DNA of 64,000 bases from positions 62,001 through 126,000 of the forward strand of contig NZ_JACJPX010000013.1 of the NCBI RefSeq assembly GCF_014696315.1. Reading direction: 5' to 3'. Positions 10,101 through 18,184 of the stretch are shown here, one piece after another. The notes under the pieces were generated by a model that was not told where the DNA came from, did not search any database, and was given only the letters and a program-made list of their open reading frames with translations. Origin of the DNA: Calothrix membranacea FACHB-236 (lineage in GTDB: Bacteria; Cyanobacteriota; Cyanobacteriia; Cyanobacteriales; Nostocaceae). Position 1 is the stretch's first letter; each line of letters starts with the position of its first letter. The position numbers and the translations under genes were made by a program.

Positions 10101-12572
10101 CTATCAAATCTCCAGGGTAAAGCGCTGCAAACTAGTACTTTCAATATGATTTACCCGTTCGTGAAGCCGTGGAAGCATCATATTCGTGAGTCGCTACTAC
10201 CTTTATTAGATGCACATCACACTGGTTTAGAAACAGGGGATTTAGAATACTCAGCTTACTGTGCCTACAATTATTGCAGCCTTTCTTACTTCCTAGGCAA
10301 GGAATTGAAAACTCTAGAACCAGAGATGGCAATTTACAGCCAAGTTTTAGATAAAATCAAGCAGGAAGTAGCCCATAATTATCTCAAAGTATTTCGACAA
10401 TCTGTATTACATCTCATCAGTGATGTCTCATTTCCTGGGAAATTAGCAGGTGTAGCATATAACGAAGAAATCATGTTACCGCTACATTTACAAGCTAACG
10501 ATCGCTATGCCATTGGTACTTTATACGTCAACAAATTAATTCTCTGTTATCTATTTGCCGAATATCAGCAAGCCGCAGAAGTAGCTGACTTGGCGAAAGA
10601 ATATTTAGATGGGGTAACTGGTTCGTTTATGGTGCCAGTTTTCCACTTTTATGATTCTCTCACCCAGCTTGCCATGTTAGCCCTCACCCCAAGTTTAGAA
10701 AAAGAACTCTTATGGTTGCGGGTGGTTGCTAACCAAGAAAAGCTAAAAATATGGGCAAATCATGCACCCATGAACCATAAACACAAGTATTGTTTAGTCA
10801 AAGCCGAGTATCATCGCTCCCTGGGTGAATATTTAGAAGCGATGGAATATTATGATCGCGCCATTGCTGGTGCGGCTGAACATGGTTACATTCATGAAGA
10901 AGCACTAGCAAATGAACTCGCCGCCGAAATGTACCTGTCAATGGGTAAGAAAAAAATTGCCCAAGTGTATATCACAGAAGCTTACTATGGTTACCATCGT
11001 TGGGGTAGTACAGCCAAAGTCAAACACCTGGAAAAACGATACCCCGATTTAATTCTTCGCAGCAATAATGCGATGTCTACGACGGGCTACGCCTACGCTT
11101 CTACTGGTAGCATCTCTAGAACATTCAAATTAGATGCATCTGTTAGTTCGCATTCAACAACTAGTAGCGGTATAAACCTGGATATCGCCACAGTAGTTAA
11201 AGCGAGTGAGGCGATTAATAATGAAATCTCCTTAGAAAGTTTACCGCGCACACTGTTACATATCATTTTAGAAAATGCTGGTGCCCAAAAAGGTTGCTTA
11301 ATTTTAGTTAAAGATGAGCAACTAATTATTGAAGCTATTGATAGTAGTATGGTTGATTCGCAAATTATTTTGCTATCAACTCCTGTAGAAGAAAGCGAAC
11401 TGGTACCCAAAAAGCTGATCAACTATGTAGCGAGAACTCAGCAACCTTTAGTAATTAGAGATGCCAAACTTGATCCAGTATCTAATAAAGATATTTACAT
11501 TCAAAATCATGAATGTAAATCCATATTATGTGTACCTATTTTTTATCAAGCTAAGTTCATCGGTATATTTTATCTAGAGAATAATTTAATAACTGGCGCA
11601 TTTACCCCCGAACGGCTAGAACTATTGAAAATACTGTCTTCTCAAGCTGCGATCGCTCTTAAAAATGCTCGTCTATATGCTAAAGAACAAGAAAAAGCTC
11701 AAGACTTAGCAACAGCTTTATTACAACTGCAACAAACTCAAAGCCAACTTGTACATACAGAAAAAATTTCCTCTTTAGGACAGCTAGTAGCGGGAGTTGC
11801 TCATGAGGTGAATAATCCCGTTAGCTTTATTTTTACTAATCTGACTCATGCCAAGCGCTATATCGAAGACTTAATTAATTTACTACATCTTTATCAACAA
11901 TATCTACCTAATCCCCCAGCAAAAATTACAGATGAAATTGAAGCGATAGATTTGGATTTCCTCTTAGAAGACTTACCGAATATGATTTCTTCCATGAAAG
12001 AAGGAACCCATCGGATTCGAGATATTATGCAATCTCTACGCAATTTCTCACGCAAAGATGGCTTAGATAAAAAGGCAGTAAATATTCATGAGGGTATTGA
12101 AACCACGCTGATGATTTTATCCCATCGCTTAAAGGCTTATCCTCATCGTCCAGCAATTCAAGTAGTTAAGAATTATGCTGATTTACCCCTAATTGCTTGT
12201 TATCCTGGGCAATTAAATCAGGTATTTATGAATTTGCTAGCTAATGCTATTGATGCTTTAGAAGAGTCTAATGAAGGCAAGAATTATGCTTTTATAGAAC
12301 AGCATCCCAATGTCATTACAATTTCTACCACAGCAAGCAATCAACAAGTAAAAATTTCGATTGCTGATAATGGGATGGGAATTCCAGAGTCAGTCAAGGA
12401 AAAAATATTTCAAGCATTCTTTAGCACTAAGCCAGAAGGTAAAGGTACAGGTTTAGGACTATCTATTAGTCATCAAATAGTTACCAAAGTCCACAATGGT
12501 ACTTTTGAGTGTGTTTCTTCCCCCGGTAAAGGTGCAGAGTTTATTATTCAGATTCCTATTGATAATAATTAG
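7155..12572 (+). CDS. Giant Ser/Thr kinase-ATPase-GAF-histidine kinase (HstK type)
   Basis: The 1805-residue protein combines four parts. First is an N-terminal Ser/Thr kinase (about 8-270), with Lys38 in VVLKVL, HKD at 128-130 where HRD is usual, DFS at 149-151 where DFG is usual, and MSPEQTGR. Second is an AAA/STAND-like ATPase with Walker A GYSGIGKSS near 330. Third is a long helical region (about 680-1330) followed by a GAF domain (about 1370-1520). Fourth is a histidine kinase: H-box His1550 in VAGVAHEVNNP, N-box VFMNLLANAIDAL, and ADNGMGIP and GTGLGLSIS. A coiled coil joins GAF to the kinase core. This order is characteristic of filamentous cyanobacteria; signal and partner are unknown. 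GTG 7155 is chosen because AAGGAG lies eight bases upstream (7141-7146). A paralogue lies at 32171-37873. Confidence 0.9.
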   Translation: MLTSIIPGYDLLEIISEGINTTVYRARLQKNQQRVVLKVLKAEYPSFEQITRFKHEYKTTENINCEGIVKVYSLESYQNQLVLVAEDFGGISLKQFLCLQQLGEASFLKIAVQLAKGLLSLHQNRIIHKDIKPANIIVNPQTGIVKITDFSIASHLDKETPQLTNSHQLEGTVAYMSPEQTGRMNRAVDYRSDFYSLGITFYEMLTGQLPFVTDDLLEMFHSHIAKPVTPIAQLKPEVSKTIAAIVMKLIAKNAEDRYQSALGLLADLEFCLEQLETTGNIPDFIPGQRDRSSQLLIPQQLYGRESEVITLLQAFERISQGKSEIMLVSGYSGIGKSSLVNEVQKPIVRQRGYFIDGKFDQFKRNIPYASVIQAFQSLIQQLLTESSDRLTAWKEKLLQALGNNGQVIIDVIPEVELIIGKQPEVPQLGAAESLNRFHRLFQSFIQVFAQQSHPLVLFLDDLQWADSASLKLIQVLMTNPDSHYLLLIGAYRDNEVGPSHPLIKTLEEIAQADTAINSIVLRPLELPYLYQLLIDTLGDSEKILELAKILFNKTQGNPFFLTQLIKALYQENLLQFDFHQGIWCWDIQQIQTKNLVDKDVVELVARNIQKLPEATQTALQLAACIGNRFSLDALATISANNLQRLAEALQPALQLGLILPLNNEYRIPLLFATEELAVLDFDDSHISYKFLHDRVQQAAYSLIPNHQRKVTHLKIGQQLLQNTPAEQLEENIFDIINQLNVGASLITKPSQKQHLAELNLLAGKKAKAATAYLVAIAYLNTGIKLLAADSWFSEYDLTLALMVEAAEAAYLGGDYQLMENLTSQVLQNARTLIDKVKIYEVKIQAYVAQSRQPEAIKTALTVLELLGVRFPDAPSQTDITESLQATQLILAGRSFEDLIDLPAMTDPQILAVMRIIATVTAAVYQAVPMLLPLIVFKQVRLSVQYGNAPVSTLAYAWYGVILCGVIGDIEAGDRAGKLALGLLSNLQGKALQTSTFNMIYPFVKPWKHHIRESLLPLLDAHHTGLETGDLEYSAYCAYNYCSLSYFLGKELKTLEPEMAIYSQVLDKIKQEVAHNYLKVFRQSVLHLISDVSFPGKLAGVAYNEEIMLPLHLQANDRYAIGTLYVNKLILCYLFAEYQQAAEVADLAKEYLDGVTGSFMVPVFHFYDSLTQLAMLALTPSLEKELLWLRVVANQEKLKIWANHAPMNHKHKYCLVKAEYHRSLGEYLEAMEYYDRAIAGAAEHGYIHEEALANELAAEMYLSMGKKKIAQVYITEAYYGYHRWGSTAKVKHLEKRYPDLILRSNNAMSTTGYAYASTGSISRTFKLDASVSSHSTTSSGINLDIATVVKASEAINNEISLESLPRTLLHIILENAGAQKGCLILVKDEQLIIEAIDSSMVDSQIILLSTPVEESELVPKKLINYVARTQQPLVIRDAKLDPVSNKDIYIQNHECKSILCVPIFYQAKFIGIFYLENNLITGAFTPERLELLKILSSQAAIALKNARLYAKEQEKAQDLATALLQLQQTQSQLVHTEKISSLGQLVAGVAHEVNNPVSFIFTNLTHAKRYIEDLINLLHLYQQYLPNPPAKITDEIEAIDLDFLLEDLPNMISSMKEGTHRIRDIMQSLRNFSRKDGLDKKAVNIHEGIETTLMILSHRLKAYPHRPAIQVVKNYADLPLIACYPGQLNQVFMNLLANAIDALEESNEGKNYAFIEQHPNVITISTTASNQQVKISIADNGMGIPESVKEKIFQAFFSTKPEGKGTGLGLSISHQIVTKVHNGTFECVSSPGKGAEFIIQIPIDNN
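11070..11098 (+). repeat. Interspersed repeat embedded in the kinase reading frame
   Basis: A 29-bp stretch (gcgatgtct, then acgacgggctacgcctacgc) resembles an interspersed repeat I associate with Nostocales genomes, usually between genes. Here it is read in frame as AMSTTGYAYA, in the linker between the helical region and the GAF domain. The other giant kinase in this window has nothing similar at the equivalent place. Repeat status outside this window is from memory and was not checked. Confidence 0.45.
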
Positions 12573-12886
12573 CCATTAGAGAACCGATTCATTTACATTA
12601 GAGACAATTTATAAAGTAGGGGAGCCACTGCGTTGCGCGGGTTTCCCGCGTTGTAGCAAGTGGCGTTGTGTTACGGCTATGAAAGGATTTCGGGTTTAGC
12701 AGACAATGAAATTTAGCCGTAACGCATCGCCGATATATCTAAGAGGATGTTTGCTTAAACACGTATATGACACTTTTACATAGGCTGGTAATTGGTAATT
12801 GGTAATTGGAAAAATTAAATACCCAATATTACAATACCGTTGAGAATGGAATGGTGCGTTGCGCTGCGCGACAACACACCCTACTT
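12573..12886. other. Convergent gap with imperfect inverted repeats and heptamers
   Basis: The gap between the convergent giant kinase and AAA+ genes contains an imperfect inverted repeat around 12627-12665 (gccactgcg ... aagtggc, with central cgcgggtttcccgcg), three ggtaatt heptamers at about 12785-12805, and a GC-rich imperfect hairpin around 12850-12880 that could end the minus-strand AAA+ transcript. No gene is visible. Confidence 0.4.
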
Positions 12887-15337
12887 TTATTCGGTTAATC
12901 CCCATTCCAACTTTAGCGTCTCTAGTTTGGGATTTTTCACACTCAATCTTTTACACTCATCCAAAAATTCTTTTACCTGTTCTTCGTTGAGAGTTAAACC
13001 ACCTTCTTGCAAATTATGAATGTAAGTGATGATATCCGCAGTTGTTAGAGATGCACTGATTTCTTCTAGCAAAACTGCGTTTCTCACTTCTCTACATACC
13101 AATTCGATATCAGATGAGGTAAACCTGATACTCTTTTCGGCTAAAATTTCAAAGTTAATGATTTGATTAAAATCAATCTTTGCTAAATAGTGTTGAAATA
13201 ACTCTATTCTTTCTGATTGATCGGGGGGAAAGATAGGAATTTTCCAATCTAATCTGCCAGAACGTTTTAAGGCGCTATCTATACCACTTAAATAATTTGT
13301 CGCGCCTATCACAATTACATTGCTATTTCGCAAATTATTTAATTCTATCAATAATTGATTAATTGTAGCTTTTTGGTCGGTATGGGCGTTGTCTTCATTA
13401 CGGTTAAAGCCAATACTATCTAACTCATCAATAAATAAAACCGAAGGAGATTTCTTTTTCGCTTGAGCAAAGATATCTCGAACATTTTTCTGACTTTGAC
13501 CTATCCATACACTGATAATATCAGCAGGCGAGAATTTAAAGAAATATCTGCCAGATTCATTAGCGAATGCATTCGCTAACAGAGTTTTACCGCATCCAGG
13601 TAATCCATAGAAGAGAATCCCGCTAATTGCATCTTGATAGCCTTTAGATTGGAGTCTCAAAAGTTTGCTTAATTTGTCCTTTTCTTCCTTCAAACCCTTG
13701 ACTTGGCTAAAATCAAGCTTGGTTTCTGGGAGGCGTTGAGTTAAGGGATAAGTCTGGACTAAACTGCGTTTTTTAGCTGCATACTCAAAAGCTGGATATT
13801 CAAGCGCATCAAAAGACACTGGAACTAATTGATGATTTTCATAATCTGGTGCCATAACGACAATTTTAAAAGTATCATCATAATAACCAGCTAGTTTATA
13901 TTCAAGAACTTCTTTAATCTTTTTAATTTGGTAAGAGTTACGCGCAATCTCAAAACCTGGAAATACTAACCACACAGTATTTAGTTTATTCGGCCAAACT
14001 TTGGATTTTTGTAAAATCCTTCTCAGTGAATCTAAAAAGAGATTATTATCTTGAAATTCTTGATATTTGAGGGTTTCTATTTCAACAATTATCTGATTGT
14101 CTATATATACAGGAATGATTTCGCTTTGATATTCTTCCTCATACTCATAGCTATCTTCATCATCACTTGTTTCCTGATCTCTAGAAGTTAATTCTACTTC
14201 ACAGCGAATTTTAGACAACTCATAGCCTAAATCTTCTAAAGTTTTAATAGCAAAATATTTGAGATAAATATATTCTGTACTTTCTTCTCGCCACTTCAGG
14301 CTATAAAAGTGTTCGGCTTTCATGCCGATTAATAACTGAGAATCAGCCAAAATTTGCGCCTTTTGTAATTCTAGAAAATAATTTAAGAAAGATGCTTCAT
14401 CTTCTTCCATCTCATAACGTGGTAGTTCCAACAGGAGACGGAAATGAGCATAAATTTCTTCTTTATGCTGAATAGCAGCTTCGTTGGGATATTTGCATCG
14501 CAGAGTAAAGGTAAAAGGAATTTTACTAGCTACCCTATCTACTAAATAACCTAAAGCATCTTCTTGCTGCTGTGCTTGAATTTCTGCTACAGGTGGACAA
14601 TGAAATACTATAAATAATTGCTCAGAATTATACTTGTTGGCGTAGACTGATATCTGCTCAAACTGCTCATCAAATTTTTCGCAATCTAGTAAATCTAAAC
14701 CAGTTGTGCCAAGAATCACACTAGTCATTGTGGAAAGATAAAAGTGATAAATATTAGCACCAGACAGCGAATATTCATCATCTTCATCATCGTCATTTGT
14801 AGTAATATTTGTATTAAATTTCTGATTAGAAGATGTAGGAATATTATTATTACCTCTATATTGATATTTTCTAATTAACTCATAATTTAAAATTTTAGTC
14901 ACAACATCAGAAAAGAAATCTTCTGCTTGAGGAATGAGAAAAATTCCTACTGGTTGATTTGAGTCTAAACAGGCCTGAAATCGTTCATATTCTTGCTCGG
15001 AACCGAAATCAAATAAGTAATAAAAGAAATCACGTTTAACAGGAAATGCTGCACTTAATTGAGTTAAAATTGGTTGCACATCAGTAACTTGCTGCTCGGA
15101 AGTTACATCTTTAATAGAAATAGCGAGTTTAGTATCTAATGGAATATATAAATCAAATATTGGCTCAGTGCAAAGTCCCAATTCAGCTAAAGCATTATTA
15201 AAATTATCAACAAAAGCTTGACTGCGGCGTTGGTATCCCAACTGTTCCATAATGGTTTTGACGCGTAAGCTTTTTTGAGTTCTACCAGTTCGCTGAAGTT
15301 CATTCTTAATTGAGCGTAAGTAGCCTGTATATGACAT
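12887..15337 (-). CDS. AAA+ ATPase (Cdc48/FtsH-like module) with novel N-terminal half
   Basis: The 816-residue protein has one AAA+ domain near its C-terminus. Walker A is GLPGCGKT (578-585), Walker B is VLFIDELD (633-640), sensor 1 is in GATNYLSG, and the second region of homology reads SALKRSGRLD with candidate arginine fingers Arg692/Arg695. This is the clade of Cdc48, FtsH and spastin-type remodelling ATPases, but no protease domain follows. Residues 1-60 look like a small winged-helix module (YQRRSQAFVDNFNNAL). Residues 60-520 are unfamiliar, with two very acidic loops (180-190 and 390-403). The block IPVYIDNQIIVEIETL (408-423) might be nuclease-like, but I cannot assign catalytic residues. 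It lies 226 bp downstream of the caspase-EAL gene on the same strand, and may use ATP to remodel or deliver proteins for it. Confidence 0.8.
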   Translation of the reverse strand: MSYTGYLRSIKNELQRTGRTQKSLRVKTIMEQLGYQRRSQAFVDNFNNALAELGLCTEPIFDLYIPLDTKLAISIKDVTSEQQVTDVQPILTQLSAAFPVKRDFFYYLFDFGSEQEYERFQACLDSNQPVGIFLIPQAEDFFSDVVTKILNYELIRKYQYRGNNNIPTSSNQKFNTNITTNDDDEDDEYSLSGANIYHFYLSTMTSVILGTTGLDLLDCEKFDEQFEQISVYANKYNSEQLFIVFHCPPVAEIQAQQQEDALGYLVDRVASKIPFTFTLRCKYPNEAAIQHKEEIYAHFRLLLELPRYEMEEDEASFLNYFLELQKAQILADSQLLIGMKAEHFYSLKWREESTEYIYLKYFAIKTLEDLGYELSKIRCEVELTSRDQETSDDEDSYEYEEEYQSEIIPVYIDNQIIVEIETLKYQEFQDNNLFLDSLRRILQKSKVWPNKLNTVWLVFPGFEIARNSYQIKKIKEVLEYKLAGYYDDTFKIVVMAPDYENHQLVPVSFDALEYPAFEYAAKKRSLVQTYPLTQRLPETKLDFSQVKGLKEEKDKLSKLLRLQSKGYQDAISGILFYGLPGCGKTLLANAFANESGRYFFKFSPADIISVWIGQSQKNVRDIFAQAKKKSPSVLFIDELDSIGFNRNEDNAHTDQKATINQLLIELNNLRNSNVIVIGATNYLSGIDSALKRSGRLDWKIPIFPPDQSERIELFQHYLAKIDFNQIINFEILAEKSIRFTSSDIELVCREVRNAVLLEEISASLTTADIITYIHNLQEGGLTLNEEQVKEFLDECKRLSVKNPKLETLKLEWGLTE

Positions 15338-15563
15338 TTGCTATGTTTTGGTCGTAATTGTTAAGCAAGCATCTCCAAGGGAGACAAATTTATAATTCCC
15401 AAGTGAGATATACAGTTAACTTACACAGGCGATTACTTTTTGATGCGATCGCAACAATACCCAGATCCTTGCTGAAGGCGACATATTGACTCCCTATCTT
15501 TGAGATACGCCTCAGCTATTCTGGAATCTAAATCTTATGGGCTGCATACCCACCCTCATGAGT

Positions 15564-17828
15564 TCAATGTGGTTTTTCTAAAATTAGCTTTTTCAAATCA
15601 TCATATTTTTCCTTACTCAAACGATAAATTTCAGGGCTAGGTTTGCCGACAATATGCCCTTGAATGTAATTAACACCAAGTTCCTTGAGGTGGTATAAGC
15701 TAATAGGAGTAGTTTCATCTATACCTTCTACAATTACATGAGATGGATTTAGGTTATTTGCTCCCACTAATTCATGAACAAAGCGGATAATAATATCAGA
15801 AGATTGATGATATAAAATATTTCGATCAATCTTGACATGAGATGGGTGTAATCCTGCCAAGCGAGAGACTGAGGCATAGCCAACACCAAAGTCATCAATT
15901 GCAAATCTAATTTGCAATTGTCTAACATATTCTACCAATTTAGTTTTAAAAAATGTTAAAGGAGTTTGTAACCTACTACCATCATTAAACTGTGGTAATT
16001 CCGCTTTTTCGGAAATTTCTAATATGAGATTTCTAGCACTAATAGCTTTCTCTTGAATTACTTGACTTACTGTTTCAAAGTAAGCTTTTCTGATTAAAGA
16101 GTCTGGGTAAACATTAACTGATAGTGGTGCTATATCTTCAGCTCTATTTTGTTTCGATTTCTTTCTGGCTTCTTGATAGCTAGTAGTAGCAGTTCTCAGA
16201 AAATATTGGTCAAGTTCAATAGTAAACCTTGTACCCCACATTTCCGCAGCCTGAAATAAATCTACAGGAGCAGTTAAAGTCTCAGGATCTCTAGCTAAAG
16301 CTTCCCAACTACTAATGAATAACTCATCAGCATCCAAATGCAAAACAGGCTCAAAATAAACAATCATTTTTTGAAGACGGTCGCAGAATAGTTGGAATCT
16401 TTTTTCATATAAATGTGCAGCAACGAATCCAAAATCTTTCTTCAAATCATCAAGAATAGCAGCCTCTACTAAAGCAGGTTTTCGTGAGAATTTCTGGCAA
16501 GCGTGGTAAAAGCTTGCTAAGATACGCCCGTATGCATCTCCCAAAAGATAAGAATCTTTTGGTATACCACAAACTACTATCACATCTGCTTGTGGTAAAC
16601 CCTTTAAAGGTATTATTACAAAAGCTTTTATCACACCATTTTTATCTTCATGCAATCGATAGATACCATGATAAGCAGGGTTAAAAATAGATAAGCGTGA
16701 AACAGCAGGTAAAATATGTAAGTTTAAAGTATTAAAATAAAAACTTTTGTCTGTATCTAGATAAGGATTGCTATGTGATTTAACTGACCAATTATCTGTT
16801 TTGTCAATACTAAGAATAAAAACAAAATCTGCCCCAGAAGTCTGCTTAATTATATTTAATATTTGATTATTAATATTGCCATCAATAATTAAACTTTCAT
16901 TTACTAAATTAGTAAGTGGTTGAATTAAATGTGTGATGAAATCTTCATAATTCTCTAAAAAGTTGTGAAGCTGAAAATTTGGCGCTTCCAGGCTAAATAC
17001 ATCTCCTGATAGTTTTGCTGTAGATAATCTGGTTTCTCCCCATTTATTGTTTTCAAAATCTTCCTGCTTTTGTTTGGTTGCCATATTTTGGGTTTGAGAA
17101 ATAACGACATCAAACCCTTCATCCTTCAAGACAATAATTTTTGGTTTCATGCTAAAAGCATTTTCTTCCAAGCGTTCGCAAGCATATTTATGTAACTCAC
17201 GTGCTGCAATTTTGCCATCTTGGTCTAAGTCCCCTGCTCCTGTTTCTATTCCCTCTACTAAATAACGTGTGTAAACGGAAATATCAGATCCTTGTTGTTC
17301 AAAAGAATATTGAGTGGAACTAGAAGATGCAAGAACAACCCTCCCTTCAGCACCAAGTTGACCCTGTAAATCGACCGAACCATCATCTTTTGCTATTAAT
17401 GAAGGGTCAAATGCTGCACTAAAGCAACAGTCAAGAATAATCACCTGTCGTTTAGAACGACTATTATTCATTTGGTCATGAACAAAACTTGCAGCAACAG
17501 CAGTTGATTTAATTAGTTGATTCTTTAAATTTGTACGGGTGATGCGAGTAGAAAAATAAAATCTACCGTTTTCATCCTTGATTCCATGTCCTGAAAAGTA
17601 CAGCAGTAGTATATCTTCTTTATCACGACCAGAAAAAAACGTTTCAATTTCGAGTTGCATAGTGTGAGTGTCAGAGTTGAGCAATATTTTCACCTCATCA
17701 AACCCACCTATTTTGGGATGCTGCAACACTCGCTGCATAGCTTTGACATCTTTAACAGCAGCCTGAAGGGGATTTAGCCCAGACTCGTACTCACTTACGC
17801 CAATTAGCAATGCTATTTTCTTAGTCAT
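15564..17828 (-). CDS. Caspase-like protease fused to GAF-like and EAL (c-di-GMP) domains
   Basis: The 754-residue product starts with a caspase/metacaspase domain (1-245). KKIALLIGVSEY is the first strand, His81 lies in FSGHGIKD, and Cys135 in ILDCCFSA is the likely nucleophile. A complete EF-hand-type loop, Asp200/Asp202/Asp204/Gly205/Ile207/Glu211, suggests calcium control. Residues about 285-450 resemble a GAF sensor. Residues about 465-740 are an EAL domain with every usual catalytic or metal residue: Glu509 (WEAL), Arg513, Asn572, Glu604, Asp645-Asp646, Lys666, Glu701 and Gln723. The fusion therefore joins a predicted cysteine protease to a c-di-GMP hydrolase or receptor. There is no signal peptide or membrane segment. 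Its gene precedes the AAA+ gene on the same strand. The biological role is unknown; programmed death, defence or second-messenger-gated proteolysis are possible. Confidence 0.88.
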   Translation of the reverse strand: MTKKIALLIGVSEYESGLNPLQAAVKDVKAMQRVLQHPKIGGFDEVKILLNSDTHTMQLEIETFFSGRDKEDILLLYFSGHGIKDENGRFYFSTRITRTNLKNQLIKSTAVAASFVHDQMNNSRSKRQVIILDCCFSAAFDPSLIAKDDGSVDLQGQLGAEGRVVLASSSSTQYSFEQQGSDISVYTRYLVEGIETGAGDLDQDGKIAARELHKYACERLEENAFSMKPKIIVLKDEGFDVVISQTQNMATKQKQEDFENNKWGETRLSTAKLSGDVFSLEAPNFQLHNFLENYEDFITHLIQPLTNLVNESLIIDGNINNQILNIIKQTSGADFVFILSIDKTDNWSVKSHSNPYLDTDKSFYFNTLNLHILPAVSRLSIFNPAYHGIYRLHEDKNGVIKAFVIIPLKGLPQADVIVVCGIPKDSYLLGDAYGRILASFYHACQKFSRKPALVEAAILDDLKKDFGFVAAHLYEKRFQLFCDRLQKMIVYFEPVLHLDADELFISSWEALARDPETLTAPVDLFQAAEMWGTRFTIELDQYFLRTATTSYQEARKKSKQNRAEDIAPLSVNVYPDSLIRKAYFETVSQVIQEKAISARNLILEISEKAELPQFNDGSRLQTPLTFFKTKLVEYVRQLQIRFAIDDFGVGYASVSRLAGLHPSHVKIDRNILYHQSSDIIIRFVHELVGANNLNPSHVIVEGIDETTPISLYHLKELGVNYIQGHIVGKPSPEIYRLSKEKYDDLKKLILEKPH

Positions 17829-18184
17829 GGTTAACTAATGTCTGTATTGACATGTATACGGTATTTGCACCAGTTAAAAAGGCTACTGACACCTAAGATA
17901 ATTTTGACACATGTAAATTCACGCGTTCATGATACGTTATAAAGTATTGCAAACAAATGTAACGCGCTCATAAGTAATTTTTAGTATTTAAACAAGACTA
18001 TAGAGGAAAGGATGAAAAACAGGACAACGAAGCAGAGAATGAGAAGAGAAATTCAGTAATCACTCTCGACTTTTGCATAGGAGCTTAAGTAATAAAAAAG
18101 GAAGAGATACAAGAATTCATGATCTCTCCTCCTCTTAATAACTATTGATTTATCAGTGATTTGCCTAATTTATACGTAGTATAT
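17829..18184. other. Gap between hcp and the caspase-EAL gene
   Basis: This 356-bp AT-rich gap should contain the promoter of the minus-strand caspase-EAL gene and the end of hcp. An imperfect inverted repeat at about 18102-18138 (gaagagat ... atctctcctcc) may be the hcp terminator. I see no gene and cannot assign promoter boxes. Confidence 0.35.
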
